From the NCBI GenBank assembly GCA_964459445.1, contig CAYWMP010000006.1, positions 1 to 64,000 on the forward strand: DNA of 64,000 nucleotides, written 5' to 3'. A program made the translations under genes and the position numbers. Source of the stretch: CAYWMP01 sp964459445. GTDB taxonomy: Bacteria > Desulfobacterota > DSM-4660 > Desulfatiglandales > HGW-15. Below are positions 1 through 8,449 of the stretch, piece after piece (the stretch's first letter is position 1; every line of letters begins with the position of its first letter). Under the pieces are notes generated by a model. It saw nothing but the letters and a program-made list of their open reading frames with translations. It was not told the origin of the DNA and made no database searches.

Positions 1-326
1 CTATGGACAGCGGTTATCCCCTTCAGGATTTAGTATACAATTATCTCGCTTGTATCTCTGCCAAACAGGGGGATATTCAACAAGCTTTGCATTTTCTGGA
101 AGAAGCCAAAAAAGCTGGAACCTGCTATGCGGTTGAAAAAAATCTTTCATCCCTACGTTCCTGGGCACAAAAAGGTGGAATGGAGAGAGTGGAAAATATC
201 GAATTGATAGCGGATCACAATTTCGTAAAAGGGCGCTTTCAGGAACAACCTCTCTATCCCGGCCCCATCTCGCTGAAAAGTACCATGCCAAACAGCCACT
301 CCGCTCTATTGGTGCCGGCAATGTGA
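1..326 (+). CDS. C-terminal end of a TPR-like protein (5' truncated)
   Basis: This is an open frame entering from the left edge and ending at a TGA at 324-326. The visible 107 residues begin with a helix-turn-helix pair resembling one tetratricopeptide repeat (about residues 6-35, with the GD-x2-QAL-x2-L pattern), followed by a short tail rich in Pro and Ser. The ATG at position 3 need not be the start, because the frame is open to the window edge. By context it is probably the tail of a TPR or glycosyltransferase-TPR protein like many in this window, and it converges on the regulator gene ending at 624. The function cannot be called from this fragment. Confidence 0.5.
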   Translation, partial: MDSGYPLQDLVYNYLACISAKQGDIQQALHFLEEAKKAGTCYAVEKNLSSLRSWAQKGGMERVENIELIADHNFVKGRFQEQPLYPGPISLKSTMPNSHSALLVPAM

Positions 327-623
327 ACATATGAGTTAGTAGTTCGGGTTTTTAGAAGGTCTGATTCCTCATCTTTTCCCATTAAATATTCGATCCGCCG
401 GCGGACAGGTGCTTGCTCGCGTGGCGAGTTGGGCGTTCGATGTTGGACGTTCATTATTTCAGCAAACCTTCCGCAGTCCATCCAGCCAAAAATAGCTTAG
501 CGCATGTGGGATCCGGGCCAGGGATTCAAATGTGCGAGGGTTATACACGTCTTGGATATTGGGGAAGCCAAATTGATTTGGGCTGAGAAAAGGTTTGGAT
601 GGCGGTTTGTTGATGGATGAAGA
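327..623. other. Non-coding gap between convergent genes
   Basis: Nearly 300 bases without a credible gene. It contains the 12-base palindrome TCCGCCGGCGGA near 393-404 and, near 428-451, a short repetitive stretch built from GTTCGATGTTGGACGTT-like words. An imperfect hairpin lies at 566-584 but has no U-tract on either strand, so no terminator is called between the two convergent genes. Confidence 0.5.
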
Positions 624-2183
624 CTATTCATCCTGATTGGAAAGCAAGGGAATGGATGCTTTGATGATTTCGGGATCAAACTGCGAACCGCTATTAGTTT
701 GGAGCTCGTTGAGGCATTTATCAAAGGGAAGTGCCTTGCGATAGGCCCTGCTTGAACTCATCGCGTCGAAGGCATCTGCTACGGCCAAGATTCTTGCTAC
801 CATGGGGATGGCCTCCATTTCAAGACCGTCTGGATACCCCCCGCCATCCCATCTCTCATGGTGGCTTCTTATGATGGCCAATTCGTCGGGATCAAAACCA
901 AGGGGCGATACGATGTTCACACCGATGAGAGGATGGGCTTTGATCTGGCTCATTTCATCCTGATCCAATCTGCCGGGCTTGTTTAGGATGTTGTCGTTAA
1001 TGCCAATTTTGCCTATATCATGGAGCGGGCCGCTTAGTTCGAGCCGCTGTATAAGGTCAAGATCACAGGCCATTTCGCGGCCGATTTTTAGGGCATAGGA
1101 TGTCACTCTTGAGGAGTGTTGTTGGGTGTAAGGATCCTTGGCTTCGATTGCGCTTACCAGGGACATCAGGGTGGCGAGGAGGCTTTGTTTGAGGTTATCG
1201 TAAAGGGCTATATTCTCAATACTCAAGCAAGCCTTTTCAGCCAGGAACCCAAGAATAAACTCGTCCTCATTATCGAATGTCTTTTGGCTATCCTTTTCAC
1301 CCACCACGAGAACGCCAAAGGGCTCCTCGCGGATATTGAAAGGAATTGTCATGAGACCTTCCTCACGCATGATTCTATCGAGAGCAACGCCTCTCCCGTC
1401 TTTTTTACTGAAATAGGTCTGCCCGAAATGGTTATCCAGAATCCGCTGACCGTCATCATCGCTTATAAAATAGGCCTTGGCCCCCGGATGCATATCCGCA
1501 ATTCCCTTTTGAGCTAAAGCCAATAAGTGGGAATTCCCTTGATCATATATCATGAAGCAGGCCTTTTTTGCGCCGCAAGATTCAATGGCGGCCGAGACCA
1601 CCTGATCATAGAGATTATCGGAGTGCCCAATCTTGGCAAGCGAATCGACAATGTTGTAAAGGATGGTTTGGAGGTTGATCTTTTTTTCCAGTTGATAGTT
1701 GAGTTCCTCCACCTCTTTCTTTTTTTCAAGTTCCTGATTCAATTGCCAGTTCTTTTCCTGCAACAGGTGGAGTTTTTGGAGTCTCTCCATGGTGAGTTTG
1801 ATATCCTGGAAACGGAAGGGTTTTACAAGAAAATCGGCCGCACCACCGTGCATCGCATCTATGACGACCTCCATCGAGGGATAGCCGGTCATGATGATGA
1901 CATTGGTCAGCTGATAATTCCTGCTGATATTTTCCAGGACTTCCAGACCGTGCATGCCGGGCATCATCAAATCAAGAAAAACATAGTCGAAGAGCTCCTG
2001 CTCAAAGGCCTTCAATGCATCGGGACCGCTATTAGCAGTTTGGACCTGTGCAATACCGAGGTGCTGAAGGAACAGCTGAAGCATGTCGCAAATGGCATTC
2101 TCATCATCAACGACTAGTACACTCAGGGCGTCCAAATTGGATGCGCTCAGTGTTGGAAGTTCTTTAGTATTTTGGACTTGCAT
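624..2183 (-). CDS. Response regulator: receiver-GAF-HD-GYP, predicted c-di-GMP phosphodiesterase
   Basis: A 519-residue cytoplasmic signalling protein. Residues ~20-135 form a CheY-like receiver with acidic pair D26/D27, phospho-acceptor D71 (in FLDLMMPG) and the switch Lys in VKPF. A coiled coil (~135-180) leads to a GAF-like domain (~185-325) and then an HD-GYP domain (~335-505). The HDIGK and HHERWDGGGYPDG motifs are intact, so cyclic-di-GMP hydrolysis is expected. The start ATG lies inside the end of the upstream receiver gene (37-base overlap) and has GAGGAA about 8 bases before it, suggesting translational coupling. Its position next to the filament genes points to control of motility versus attachment. 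No partner histidine kinase is in the window. Confidence 0.92.
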   Translation of the reverse strand: MQVQNTKELPTLSASNLDALSVLVVDDENAICDMLQLFLQHLGIAQVQTANSGPDALKAFEQELFDYVFLDLMMPGMHGLEVLENISRNYQLTNVIIMTGYPSMEVVIDAMHGGAADFLVKPFRFQDIKLTMERLQKLHLLQEKNWQLNQELEKKKEVEELNYQLEKKINLQTILYNIVDSLAKIGHSDNLYDQVVSAAIESCGAKKACFMIYDQGNSHLLALAQKGIADMHPGAKAYFISDDDGQRILDNHFGQTYFSKKDGRGVALDRIMREEGLMTIPFNIREEPFGVLVVGEKDSQKTFDNEDEFILGFLAEKACLSIENIALYDNLKQSLLATLMSLVSAIEAKDPYTQQHSSRVTSYALKIGREMACDLDLIQRLELSGPLHDIGKIGINDNILNKPGRLDQDEMSQIKAHPLIGVNIVSPLGFDPDELAIIRSHHERWDGGGYPDGLEMEAIPMVARILAVADAFDAMSSSRAYRKALPFDKCLNELQTNSGSQFDPEIIKASIPLLSNQDE

Positions 2184-2827
2184 TGATCGAATTCCTCTTT
2201 TGATAAGAAACCCTTGTCCTTCAGCGTTGAAATTCTTTCCAAATCGGATAAGAGAAAGGGATATATCCCTCTGTTATCTCCAAGATAAGAATCGGACAAC
2301 ATGCTCCCTGTGATCAGGGGATGACCCTTAACCGGACCGAGAGCCAACTCAGGGTGCCTCCTTTCGCCATCATCATTAGCCCCCATGATTCTTTTAACCA
2401 TTTTGAGTTGATCGGAGGCTTCTTGAAGCTCCTGCAATAATCTTTCATTTTCCCTTACGAGTCGGATTCTTTCGCCAGCGTTGTTGACCACGATTTTTAT
2501 CTGCTCAAGCTTAAAAGGCTTGGTAATATAGTCATAGGCCCCCTCCCGAATGGCTTCGATGGCGGTTTCGAGAGATGCAAACCCGGTAATCAGAATGACC
2601 AGGCTATCCGTGTTTATCTTCCGTGCCTCTTTTAATACATCCAAACCGCTGGCGCCCGGCATCATGATATCCGTGACGATCAAATCGAAATTGCTTTCCC
2701 TGCACTGCTTTATGGCCTGAAGTCCATTGTCGCAAGTCGAGACATTGTGCCCTTCTTCAACAAGGAGGCTTTTGAGAACAGAAAGCAACTTCTGGTCGTC
2801 GTCAACGATAAGGGTGTTTAGCTCCAT
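2147..2827 (-). CDS. Response regulator: receiver plus coiled coil and SHOCT-like tail
   Basis: A 226-residue protein. Residues 1-120 are a receiver domain with D9-D11 acidic residues, phospho-acceptor D53 (VTDIMMPG), the conserved Thr in ILITG and Lys in ITKPF. A coiled coil (~120-150) follows, with no DNA-binding or AAA+ output domain. The last ~35 residues (LKDKGFLSKEEFDQCKSKIL) resemble the SHOCT oligomerisation motif. Its 3' end overlaps the HD-GYP regulator start, so the two probably form an operon and may act in one phosphorelay. The output mechanism is unknown; a protein-protein role is inferred. Confidence 0.88.
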   Translation of the reverse strand: MELNTLIVDDDQKLLSVLKSLLVEEGHNVSTCDNGLQAIKQCRESNFDLIVTDIMMPGASGLDVLKEARKINTDSLVILITGFASLETAIEAIREGAYDYITKPFKLEQIKIVVNNAGERIRLVRENERLLQELQEASDQLKMVKRIMGANDDGERRHPELALGPVKGHPLITGSMLSDSYLGDNRGIYPFLLSDLERISTLKDKGFLSKEEFDQCKSKILKNFQH

Positions 2828-3134
2828 TGGACCTTTTGAAAAAAAATGCCGATTCGTGTTTTATCTAAAATGACCGTTTCTAGGTTCAGAGTTTTTGCCC
2901 GCCAGAAATAAGGCGGGCAAGGGTTCAAAGGTTAAAAGATTTTCATAATGCAAAAATTAAACCTCAATGCCAGGATTCGGCACTTTAACCCATTGGTTGA
3001 AAATTACTTACAGCCTTGATTGAGGCATAGCCCTTTTGGTTTGTGACTGATAAAAAGTTATCAAGCCGGAACCCAGACCGTTGAACCGATAAGCCTATGT
3101 CCTATCGGGCAAATGAGAGAAGAGGCTTTCTGCT
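2828..3134. other. Non-coding gap with a perfect 9-bp hairpin
   Basis: This 307-base gap lies between flaG and the receiver gene on the minus strand. At 2895-2920 an inverted repeat (TTGCCCGCC, 8-base loop, GGCGGGCAA) could fold in RNA from either strand, but no U-tract follows it, so it is not a canonical intrinsic terminator. A weaker repeat (CCGATA/TATCGG) lies near 3090-3110. No small gene was found. Confidence 0.5.
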
Positions 3135-3506
3135 CTAAACATTCTCGTTGAATAGCACGCCCGCCATCTCTTCCATTTTGGCTGCCAGGTTGAGCACTTC
3201 TTCGGACGGGATCTCTCTGATGGTCTTTCCATTGTCCTTAGAGATTACCTTGACCATAAGATGGCCGGTCGGGCCGTGAACCTGAATTTTTAGATCCCTC
3301 TGAATAGACTGGACGTACTCGTCCATTGCCTTGGCAATGTTTTCAACTTTTTTGTCTTCTGCCGCCGCCTCATTTTTTGTTTCTGGCGATTTGGCGGCCT
3401 TCGCCGGGGCGGCATTCTCAGCCTGTTTGGCTTGAGTGACAGGTGGATTCAAAAAACCTTCTGAACCTCTGACTTCCTGAGCCTTTAATGCGCCTGCGCC
3501 TTCCAT
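3135..3506 (-). CDS. flaG: FlaG family flagellar protein
   Basis: A 123-residue protein. The first ~55 residues are an Ala/Lys/Glu-rich disordered leader. The C-terminal ~65 residues carry the FlaG pattern: an amphipathic helix ending in VQSIQRDL, a short beta hairpin around HLMVKVISKDNGKTIREIP, and a final helix (EEVLNLAAKMEEM). FlaG proteins are linked to filament length in several bacteria. The start has AAGGAG about 9 bases upstream. A sigma-28-type promoter at 3636-3663 lies in the gap to and end of fliS, so the gene probably has its own late promoter as well as read-through from fliS. Confidence 0.9.
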   Translation of the reverse strand: MEGAGALKAQEVRGSEGFLNPPVTQAKQAENAAPAKAAKSPETKNEAAAEDKKVENIAKAMDEYVQSIQRDLKIQVHGPTGHLMVKVISKDNGKTIREIPSEEVLNLAAKMEEMAGVLFNENV

Positions 3507-3635
3507 GGTTCTATACTCCTTCCTGGAATCCCCATTTACACCAGGGCCATCCTTGTGCCCCGCGTGGACCTTCTGAATACATACCCCAGAAGGAAGGTAA
3601 AAGGGGTAGATACCAAATATAGTTTTCTATATGGT

Positions 3636-3663
3636 ATATCGGCAAAGAAGGGTATTTTCTTGA
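3636..3663 (-). promoter_or_regulatory. Sigma-28-type promoter for flaG
   Basis: On the minus strand the sequence reads TCAAGAAA, 12 bases, then GCCGATAT. The -10 matches the FliA consensus GCCGATAA at seven of eight positions; the -35 is weaker (consensus TAAAGTTT). It lies about 130 bases upstream of the flaG start. An imperfect inverted repeat (ACCATATAG...CTATATTTGGT) follows immediately in the leader. Confidence 0.6.
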
Positions 3664-3666
3664 ATT

Positions 3667-4107
3667 TTAGGCAGCAAATCCTGCAGAATCCGTGTCGCCT
3701 GCACCGGCAACTGAAAGGCCTTCAGGATGCTGCTCGGGCTGTGAATTGATGTTGATCCAGGCTTCCTTGAGATCGCTCATGATGCGTGCCGCTTCATCGA
3801 ATATACTCAGATCCTGCTCAATGTCTCCTTCAAGTAATCGGCGGTTAAGATAGCTGTATATGGAGTCGAGGTTCCTGGCTATCTCTCCGCCCTTTTCAAG
3901 GTTGAGGGACTGCTGGAGTTCCTGCATGATATCCAGGGCCTTTTGCAGAGCACGGGCTTTATTCTCAAAATCTCCCTCCTCATAATGGGTCCTGGCCTGG
4001 TGCATCAATTGAATAAATCTTTCATAACACATGATAATAAGATCAGCTTGGCTTGCCGTTTCCACATTTGTCCTGTGATATTGGCTAATCATCCTTCCGT
4101 ATGTCAT
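3667..4107 (-). CDS. fliS: FliS, flagellin export chaperone
   Basis: A 146-residue protein matching FliS: an N-terminal YxxxxIxTA-like segment (YHRTNVETASQADLIIMCYE), then a four-helix bundle with the EGDFENKARALQKALDIMQEL and LEKGGEIARNLDSIYSYL stretches. FliS binds the C-terminal helices of flagellin in the cytoplasm and delivers them to FlhA for export. The last ~25 residues are a Gly/Ser/Ala-rich tail beyond the usual fold. GGAGG lies 9 bases before the ATG. It sits 170 bases downstream of fliD; no promoter was recognised in that gap, so co-transcription with fliD is likely. Confidence 0.95.
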   Translation of the reverse strand: MTYGRMISQYHRTNVETASQADLIIMCYERFIQLMHQARTHYEEGDFENKARALQKALDIMQELQQSLNLEKGGEIARNLDSIYSYLNRRLLEGDIEQDLSIFDEAARIMSDLKEAWININSQPEQHPEGLSVAGAGDTDSAGFAA

Positions 4108-4277
4108 AAGTTTTTCCTCCGTTATATTGAAAAATCATGTATATATTTCAGCACCATTTCGCTATGGTATTCTTTGAATTGCTAATGATTTCAATCCATT
4201 GACTATTGACTCATGACCCGCCTTCGCTAAGAAGCTCCGGCGCGGCAACCCAAATGATTCATGACTAATGACCAACC

Positions 4278-7200
4278 TTATACCCAGCCCTTATTTGCTG
4301 CGGTGATCTGGCCGGCCAGCCATTCGCTCATGTTTTGAATCCTTGAAAGAGCAAGCTCCATGGCCACGAATTGGTTGAGCATCTGCTCCATCTTCCTGTC
4401 CAAGCGTGCTTCCATGTCTTCAATCTGATCGTCAAAATCATCCATCCTGCCGTCGATGGAGTCTATGCGAAAATCGAGATATCCGTCCTCAATATTCGTC
4501 ATACCGTCAAGGACTCTCTCGAAGAGTTCGGCCACGCCCATAGTGATCTTAACATTGCCCTGACTGCCCGTTGCCGTACCGGTGTATTTGATTGACAGGC
4601 CTTCTATACTCGTGGTCTCGCCGGTCCCAGGCGCATCTCCGGTGAGAAGTTGTCCGGAACCGGTAGCTGCCTCACCATTAATTGTACCGACCACATCAAG
4701 ACCGCGCTCGGTCCAGTCAATCAGTCCCAAATCCAGATCCCTTTCCGTGGATTGGTCAATTGTCCCCAAATCCAGCGTCCCCGTCCCTGATCCACCGACA
4801 TCCGTGTAGGCAAGGGTCAGGGAAATCTGTGAATCACCTGTTGGTGCATCCTGGTCTTCAATAACGATCTTCCCCTGTTCGATCCTGGCATCAACCGAGG
4901 TTGGATCGCCGTTATTTGCATCGGCAAAGACATTCTCTATCCTGGTCAGAAGATCGCCGATATTGTTCGTCACATCAATGGTGTAGGTTAGGGATACGCC
5001 TAAAGGATTAAGGGCGCCGCCGCTGCGGTCCGTTCCGGAGATGGTTATCGTATCGCCGTTCTCAACCGTGCCGGAGCCATGGATGTCATCCCATGTGGTA
5101 GAACTGCTTACGTATATGTCGCCGCTCGATGCATCCGTCGTATTTGACGTGGTGGTGTAAATGATCTGGTTGTAGTCCTGGTTATCCCCGGCGCTGGCCG
5201 TATTATGCCGGCTTTGGCTTACGGTAAAATTTGCATTGTTTCCGTAATCCTCACCAGTCAACACCAACTGATTGCTTCCATCCTTTGAGGCTGTTACATC
5301 CATCGCGTATCGACCGGTCACACCGCCGCTTAAGGTTCCGAAATCTACCCCCTTGCCGGTGGGTTCATAGATATTAACTCCCAAAGTGCTGTTTGTCGTG
5401 CCGTCTCTAATGAAGATACGGCCGTCCTGGATTTCTGCAGTAACATTCCCTCCCGCGGCATCGTAAGCCGTCTTTATGGCACTCAACAGATCATCCACAT
5501 CCTCGTTAACAACGTCGGATATGGTGAAGCTTCCCTCAACAGCACTACCGTCGACCGTAAAACCGGTGAATTGGAAAACATCCGAATTCGCTAAACTGCC
5601 GCCATTGATACCGTTCAACTTTGTTGTAGACAAGATGGCGTTGGTCCCGTCCGTAGTAAGCCTTTGGCTGCCTACGATGTTGGAAGTGGTTACATCGCCG
5701 AAATCGAGATTTCTGGTCGCAGGCTCCGTAATCGTTATTGCCAGATCGCTGTTCCCCGTTGTGTTGTTTGTTAGGGCGAGATAACCGTTCGTATTGATGG
5801 ATGCGGATACCTCATAGTCGTAGGCCGCCTCAATGGCCGAGAGAAGCCCTTGAACGGTATCCGTGGCAGCGGTTGTGATGGTGTAGCTGCCGGCGACCTG
5901 CGTTCCGCTCTTTTTGTATCCCGAGAAGTCAATGACATCGCCGTCCTGAAGGTTCGCAGCCACGCCGCCGCTATAAACGGAATCCCAGGCGGTTAGATTG
6001 GTGATTGCAGTCGTTTCGCCTGCATCCGTTGTGTTTTTTACATGGCCCATGGCACTCTGGGCATAGGCTGTATCTATTTCCGAATTGATGGCATTTACAA
6101 TATTGTCGATGGAAGAACCGTTTTCTCCCGAGTCGCCGTTGAGGGTGATTGCAGCTATCTTATCGCCCTGTTTGATGGTTAAGGTCTCGTAAGTGCCTGC
6201 GCCAATCCCGCCGCTCAGATCCTGATTGCCGGTTACCGACGCCTGGGTGGCGGCCTGTGTGATATTAACGGGATAGTCCCCGGCCACGGTGCCGTAAGTG
6301 TGGCCCACGTATTGTACATCACCGTCTGTGGTGGTTCCTTCTGCTATAAATATCCTCTTGAGGGCATTGAAATCGTCGTTAAAGGCATCCTTGAAGTCAT
6401 CGGCGTCTATAGAGAGATTGCCGTCGTTGTCCGAGGTAATGCCAATGAGCGACATGGCATTGTATGAGGAAGACAGACCGGTGATAGAGGATACGACGAT
6501 ATTAACGAGGTCTGATTTTATAGAGCGCAGGGTACCGTCACCCGAAAGCACGCCGGCGGTTTCGGTCTCTTCATCCCATTCGAATTGGGCATTAATGTCT
6601 TTCATGACATCGTTGTACTGGTCGAGTAAGGACTGAGCCTTGGCTTTCACGGTGTCATAATCTCTCGACACGTTCAAATAGGTTTCCGTGGTCGTGGTAT
6701 CGTCAACGGTGAGCAAATTCAAAGTCACTCCTGCTATAACATCATCTATAATATTGCTGGAGCTGGTGATGGTCGTACCGTCGATTTTAATTCTTGCATC
6801 CTGTGCCGCCTGGGTTTGCATTGTGTAGCCTTCAGTTGAGGCCGTCATGGTTCCAAGGTTAAGGGTTCCGCCCCCTTCATTGTTCGCAACCAGATTTATA
6901 CTCAACTGGCTGTCACCCGCGGTATCGTCCTGGACCTGTATTTTTCCGTTCTGAACGGTAGCACTTCCGGCGCCCAGGCCAAAAAGCGTTTCGATCTGAG
7001 TGAGTAGCTGCTGGACAGTGGCCGTAGTCAGGTCGGCAGGATCAAAGCTGCCGGAAATTGCCGTTCCATCATGGTCGGTGCCTGTGATGGTAATCGTATC
7101 GTCAACGGCAACGTCATTGCCGGGAACACCGGTCGTATCGATTTGGACAAATGTGGTGCCCGCAACAATGTTCGCACTAGCAAAATCGGTGTTTGCAGTA

Positions 7201-7304
7201 TCACTCAAATGAACCTCAGCCTCAGCACTCTGTCCAGCCACCAGAATCCCTAAGGTCTGCAGTACATTGTTTTGGTCGCCAATTAGTTGTTCCGCTGATA
7301 TCAA
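4278..7304 (-). CDS. fliD: FliD flagellar cap protein, C-terminal part (frameshifted from 7222-8241)
   Basis: This 1008-codon frame continues FliD after an apparent single-base frameshift near 7290. The join is natural if one extra base is removed, giving ...NW-DQNNVLQTLGI, a normal FliD sequence. Residues ~165-330 and ~920-1000 are the conserved core; the C-terminal helices (DDFDDQIEDMEARL, MLNQFVAMELALSRIQ) form the D0/D1 coiled coil. Between them lie four copies of a ~90-residue module, making the whole protein about 1320 residues against the usual 450-700. The cap pentamer sits at the filament tip and folds incoming flagellin. The frameshift may be a sequencing error; the first codon here is not a real start. 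Confidence 0.85.
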   Translation of the reverse strand: MISAEQLIGDQNNVLQTLGILVAGQSAEAEVHLSDTANTDFASANIVAGTTFVQIDTTGVPGNDVAVDDTITITGTDHDGTAISGSFDPADLTTATVQQLLTQIETLFGLGAGSATVQNGKIQVQDDTAGDSQLSINLVANNEGGGTLNLGTMTASTEGYTMQTQAAQDARIKIDGTTITSSSNIIDDVIAGVTLNLLTVDDTTTTETYLNVSRDYDTVKAKAQSLLDQYNDVMKDINAQFEWDEETETAGVLSGDGTLRSIKSDLVNIVVSSITGLSSSYNAMSLIGITSDNDGNLSIDADDFKDAFNDDFNALKRIFIAEGTTTDGDVQYVGHTYGTVAGDYPVNITQAATQASVTGNQDLSGGIGAGTYETLTIKQGDKIAAITLNGDSGENGSSIDNIVNAINSEIDTAYAQSAMGHVKNTTDAGETTAITNLTAWDSVYSGGVAANLQDGDVIDFSGYKKSGTQVAGSYTITTAATDTVQGLLSAIEAAYDYEVSASINTNGYLALTNNTTGNSDLAITITEPATRNLDFGDVTTSNIVGSQRLTTDGTNAILSTTKLNGINGGSLANSDVFQFTGFTVDGSAVEGSFTISDVVNEDVDDLLSAIKTAYDAAGGNVTAEIQDGRIFIRDGTTNSTLGVNIYEPTGKGVDFGTLSGGVTGRYAMDVTASKDGSNQLVLTGEDYGNNANFTVSQSRHNTASAGDNQDYNQIIYTTTSNTTDASSGDIYVSSSTTWDDIHGSGTVENGDTITISGTDRSGGALNPLGVSLTYTIDVTNNIGDLLTRIENVFADANNGDPTSVDARIEQGKIVIEDQDAPTGDSQISLTLAYTDVGGSGTGTLDLGTIDQSTERDLDLGLIDWTERGLDVVGTINGEAATGSGQLLTGDAPGTGETTSIEGLSIKYTGTATGSQGNVKITMGVAELFERVLDGMTNIEDGYLDFRIDSIDGRMDDFDDQIEDMEARLDRKMEQMLNQFVAMELALSRIQNMSEWLAGQITAANKGWV
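4755..7103 (-). repeat. Four-fold protein module repeat inside fliD
   Basis: Four related segments are encoded at about 7103-6849, 5945-5694, 5582-5334 and 5060-4755. Each has the pattern GDxIxxSG, dG, GSFTI, a helix like TVQxLLxxIExxF, then GxIxIxDxTxGdSxLxIxL and LDfG. The helix-plus-strand pattern resembles the flagellin-hook IN type modules found in hook-associated proteins. The copies are divergent in DNA, so this is an old expansion. Confidence 0.7.
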
Positions 7305-8241
7305 GGTAGTATTTGGTTACTCCATCTTCAGTAATACTCTTCACGGATGCAGAGACACCACTTAATGCATCGATGTTGCTGGCAATGGTTGAAAGGGACT
7401 CCGTGGCCAGATTGATATCAAGCGTGCTGGTAGTGCCTACAGTTATATTAGTTCCTGTCTGGGCACTGGTAAGACCGAGCAGCGAGCCGACCGCCACGTC
7501 ACTGCTGGTAAACCTTTCTGACTCGGCACCGTCGCTGGTAGCATTCTTTATAGTCGGAGTTGTGCTGTCAAGGAATCCCAACCCGGGCTTTGAGGAGCTG
7601 TTTTGCAAAATGTCCACAGTATCCGCGCTGGCATCGAAAATCGTAAAGGCATCCTCGCCCGTATTGTCGCTGGTCAGTATGAGGCGGTAGTTGCTCGATG
7701 AAACGGTCAGGATGGATGCCGTAATCCCTGTCGCATTGGTACCGGCGTTGAGGTTGTTTATCTTGTCACGGATATCCGCAAGGGTATCGCTTGTTTCGAC
7801 CTCTAGAGCGCGGCCGTTTATGACGAATTCGCCCGCGAGGCTCAAGGCCGTATCGTAGGTTGTGAAGCTTTTTGAGGATATGGTCCGGGATTTTGCAAGT
7901 TGGGAATTTGTGTCCATCTCGACTTTATGGGTACCGGGGGTTGCACTGGTGCCGGTCGAGACAGAAAGGAAATCGGAGGCCTCATAGGTCGAAGAATTTG
8001 TGCTAAGGGATGTTTTAAACATGCTAAAGGCAGTGGTTTTCGAGAGGCTCTCCCCCGCGGCCTTGAAAGCCAGCAGTTTCGCGTTCAGATCCTGATAAAT
8101 ATCGAGTTTTTCCTGGTATTCGTCTTTCTGGTTTTCAACCAGTTCGACCTTGCCGTGCTCAATCTCCATTATCTGGTCGATCATGCTCCTCCAGTCAAAA
8201 CCACTGGAAAGCCCGGCTATCATGCTGGTACTTAATGCCAT
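7222..8241 (-). CDS. fliD: FliD flagellar cap protein, N-terminal part (frameshifted into 4278-7304)
   Basis: The N-terminal ~317 residues match FliD: GLSSGFDWRSMIDQIMEIE and the following helices (FliD N domain), then FVINGRALEVETSDTLADI (flagellin-hook IN motif) and the D2/D3 strands. The frame then runs into about 20 unrelated residues before a stop at 7222, overlapping the frame that carries the rest. The start chosen is the ATG at 8241, which gives MALSTSMIAGL and has GGGAG 6 bases upstream; an earlier in-frame start at 8274 lacks family similarity. A sigma-28-type promoter lies at 8303-8329. Confidence 0.87.
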   Translation of the reverse strand: MALSTSMIAGLSSGFDWRSMIDQIMEIEHGKVELVENQKDEYQEKLDIYQDLNAKLLAFKAAGESLSKTTAFSMFKTSLSTNSSTYEASDFLSVSTGTSATPGTHKVEMDTNSQLAKSRTISSKSFTTYDTALSLAGEFVINGRALEVETSDTLADIRDKINNLNAGTNATGITASILTVSSSNYRLILTSDNTGEDAFTIFDASADTVDILQNSSSKPGLGFLDSTTPTIKNATSDGAESERFTSSDVAVGSLLGLTSAQTGTNITVGTTSTLDINLATESLSTIASNIDALSGVSASVKSITEDGVTKYYLDISGTTNWRPKQCTADLRDSGGWTEC

Positions 8242-8302
8242 CTTTTTCTCCCTTGGGCGCCCAACGCCTGTCAATGGGAAATAACTTCCGATTTATATAG
8301 AT

Positions 8303-8329
8303 ACATCGGAAAAATTTGCCCGCGACTTA
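8303..8329 (-). promoter_or_regulatory. Sigma-28-type promoter for fliD
   Basis: The minus strand reads TAAGTCGC, 11 bases, TCCGATGT. The -10 keeps CCGAT and the -35 keeps TAA-GT of the consensus. It lies about 60 bases upstream of the fliD start and downstream of the flagellin terminator, where a new promoter is needed. Confidence 0.5.
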
Positions 8330-8388
8330 AGGTTTTTTCGTGTGCATTAAAGGGTTTAGCAAGATTTCTGCCAATAATGGAAACTAAT

Positions 8389-8423
8389 AAAAAAAACCCG
8401 CTTCCCGGGATCGGGAAGCGGGT
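8389..8423 (-). terminator. Intrinsic terminator after flagellin
   Basis: A perfect 12-bp stem (ACCCGCTTCCCG paired with CGGGAAGCGGGT, 4-base loop) is followed on the minus strand by a run of Ts. It lies 26 bases past the flagellin stop codon and isolates the flagellin transcript from fliD. Confidence 0.92.
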
Positions 8424-8449
8424 CGTCTGGGGTGTTTTGTTTATATGTA

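Noticed and set aside
566..584. Hairpin as terminator for the HD-GYP gene
   Set aside because: The stem has a bulge and there is no U-tract on either strand.
6298..6636. Plus-strand open frames inside fliD and flagellin
   Set aside because: They are antisense shadows of low-complexity Ser/Thr/Gly-rich coding sequence with no ribosome sites or family match.
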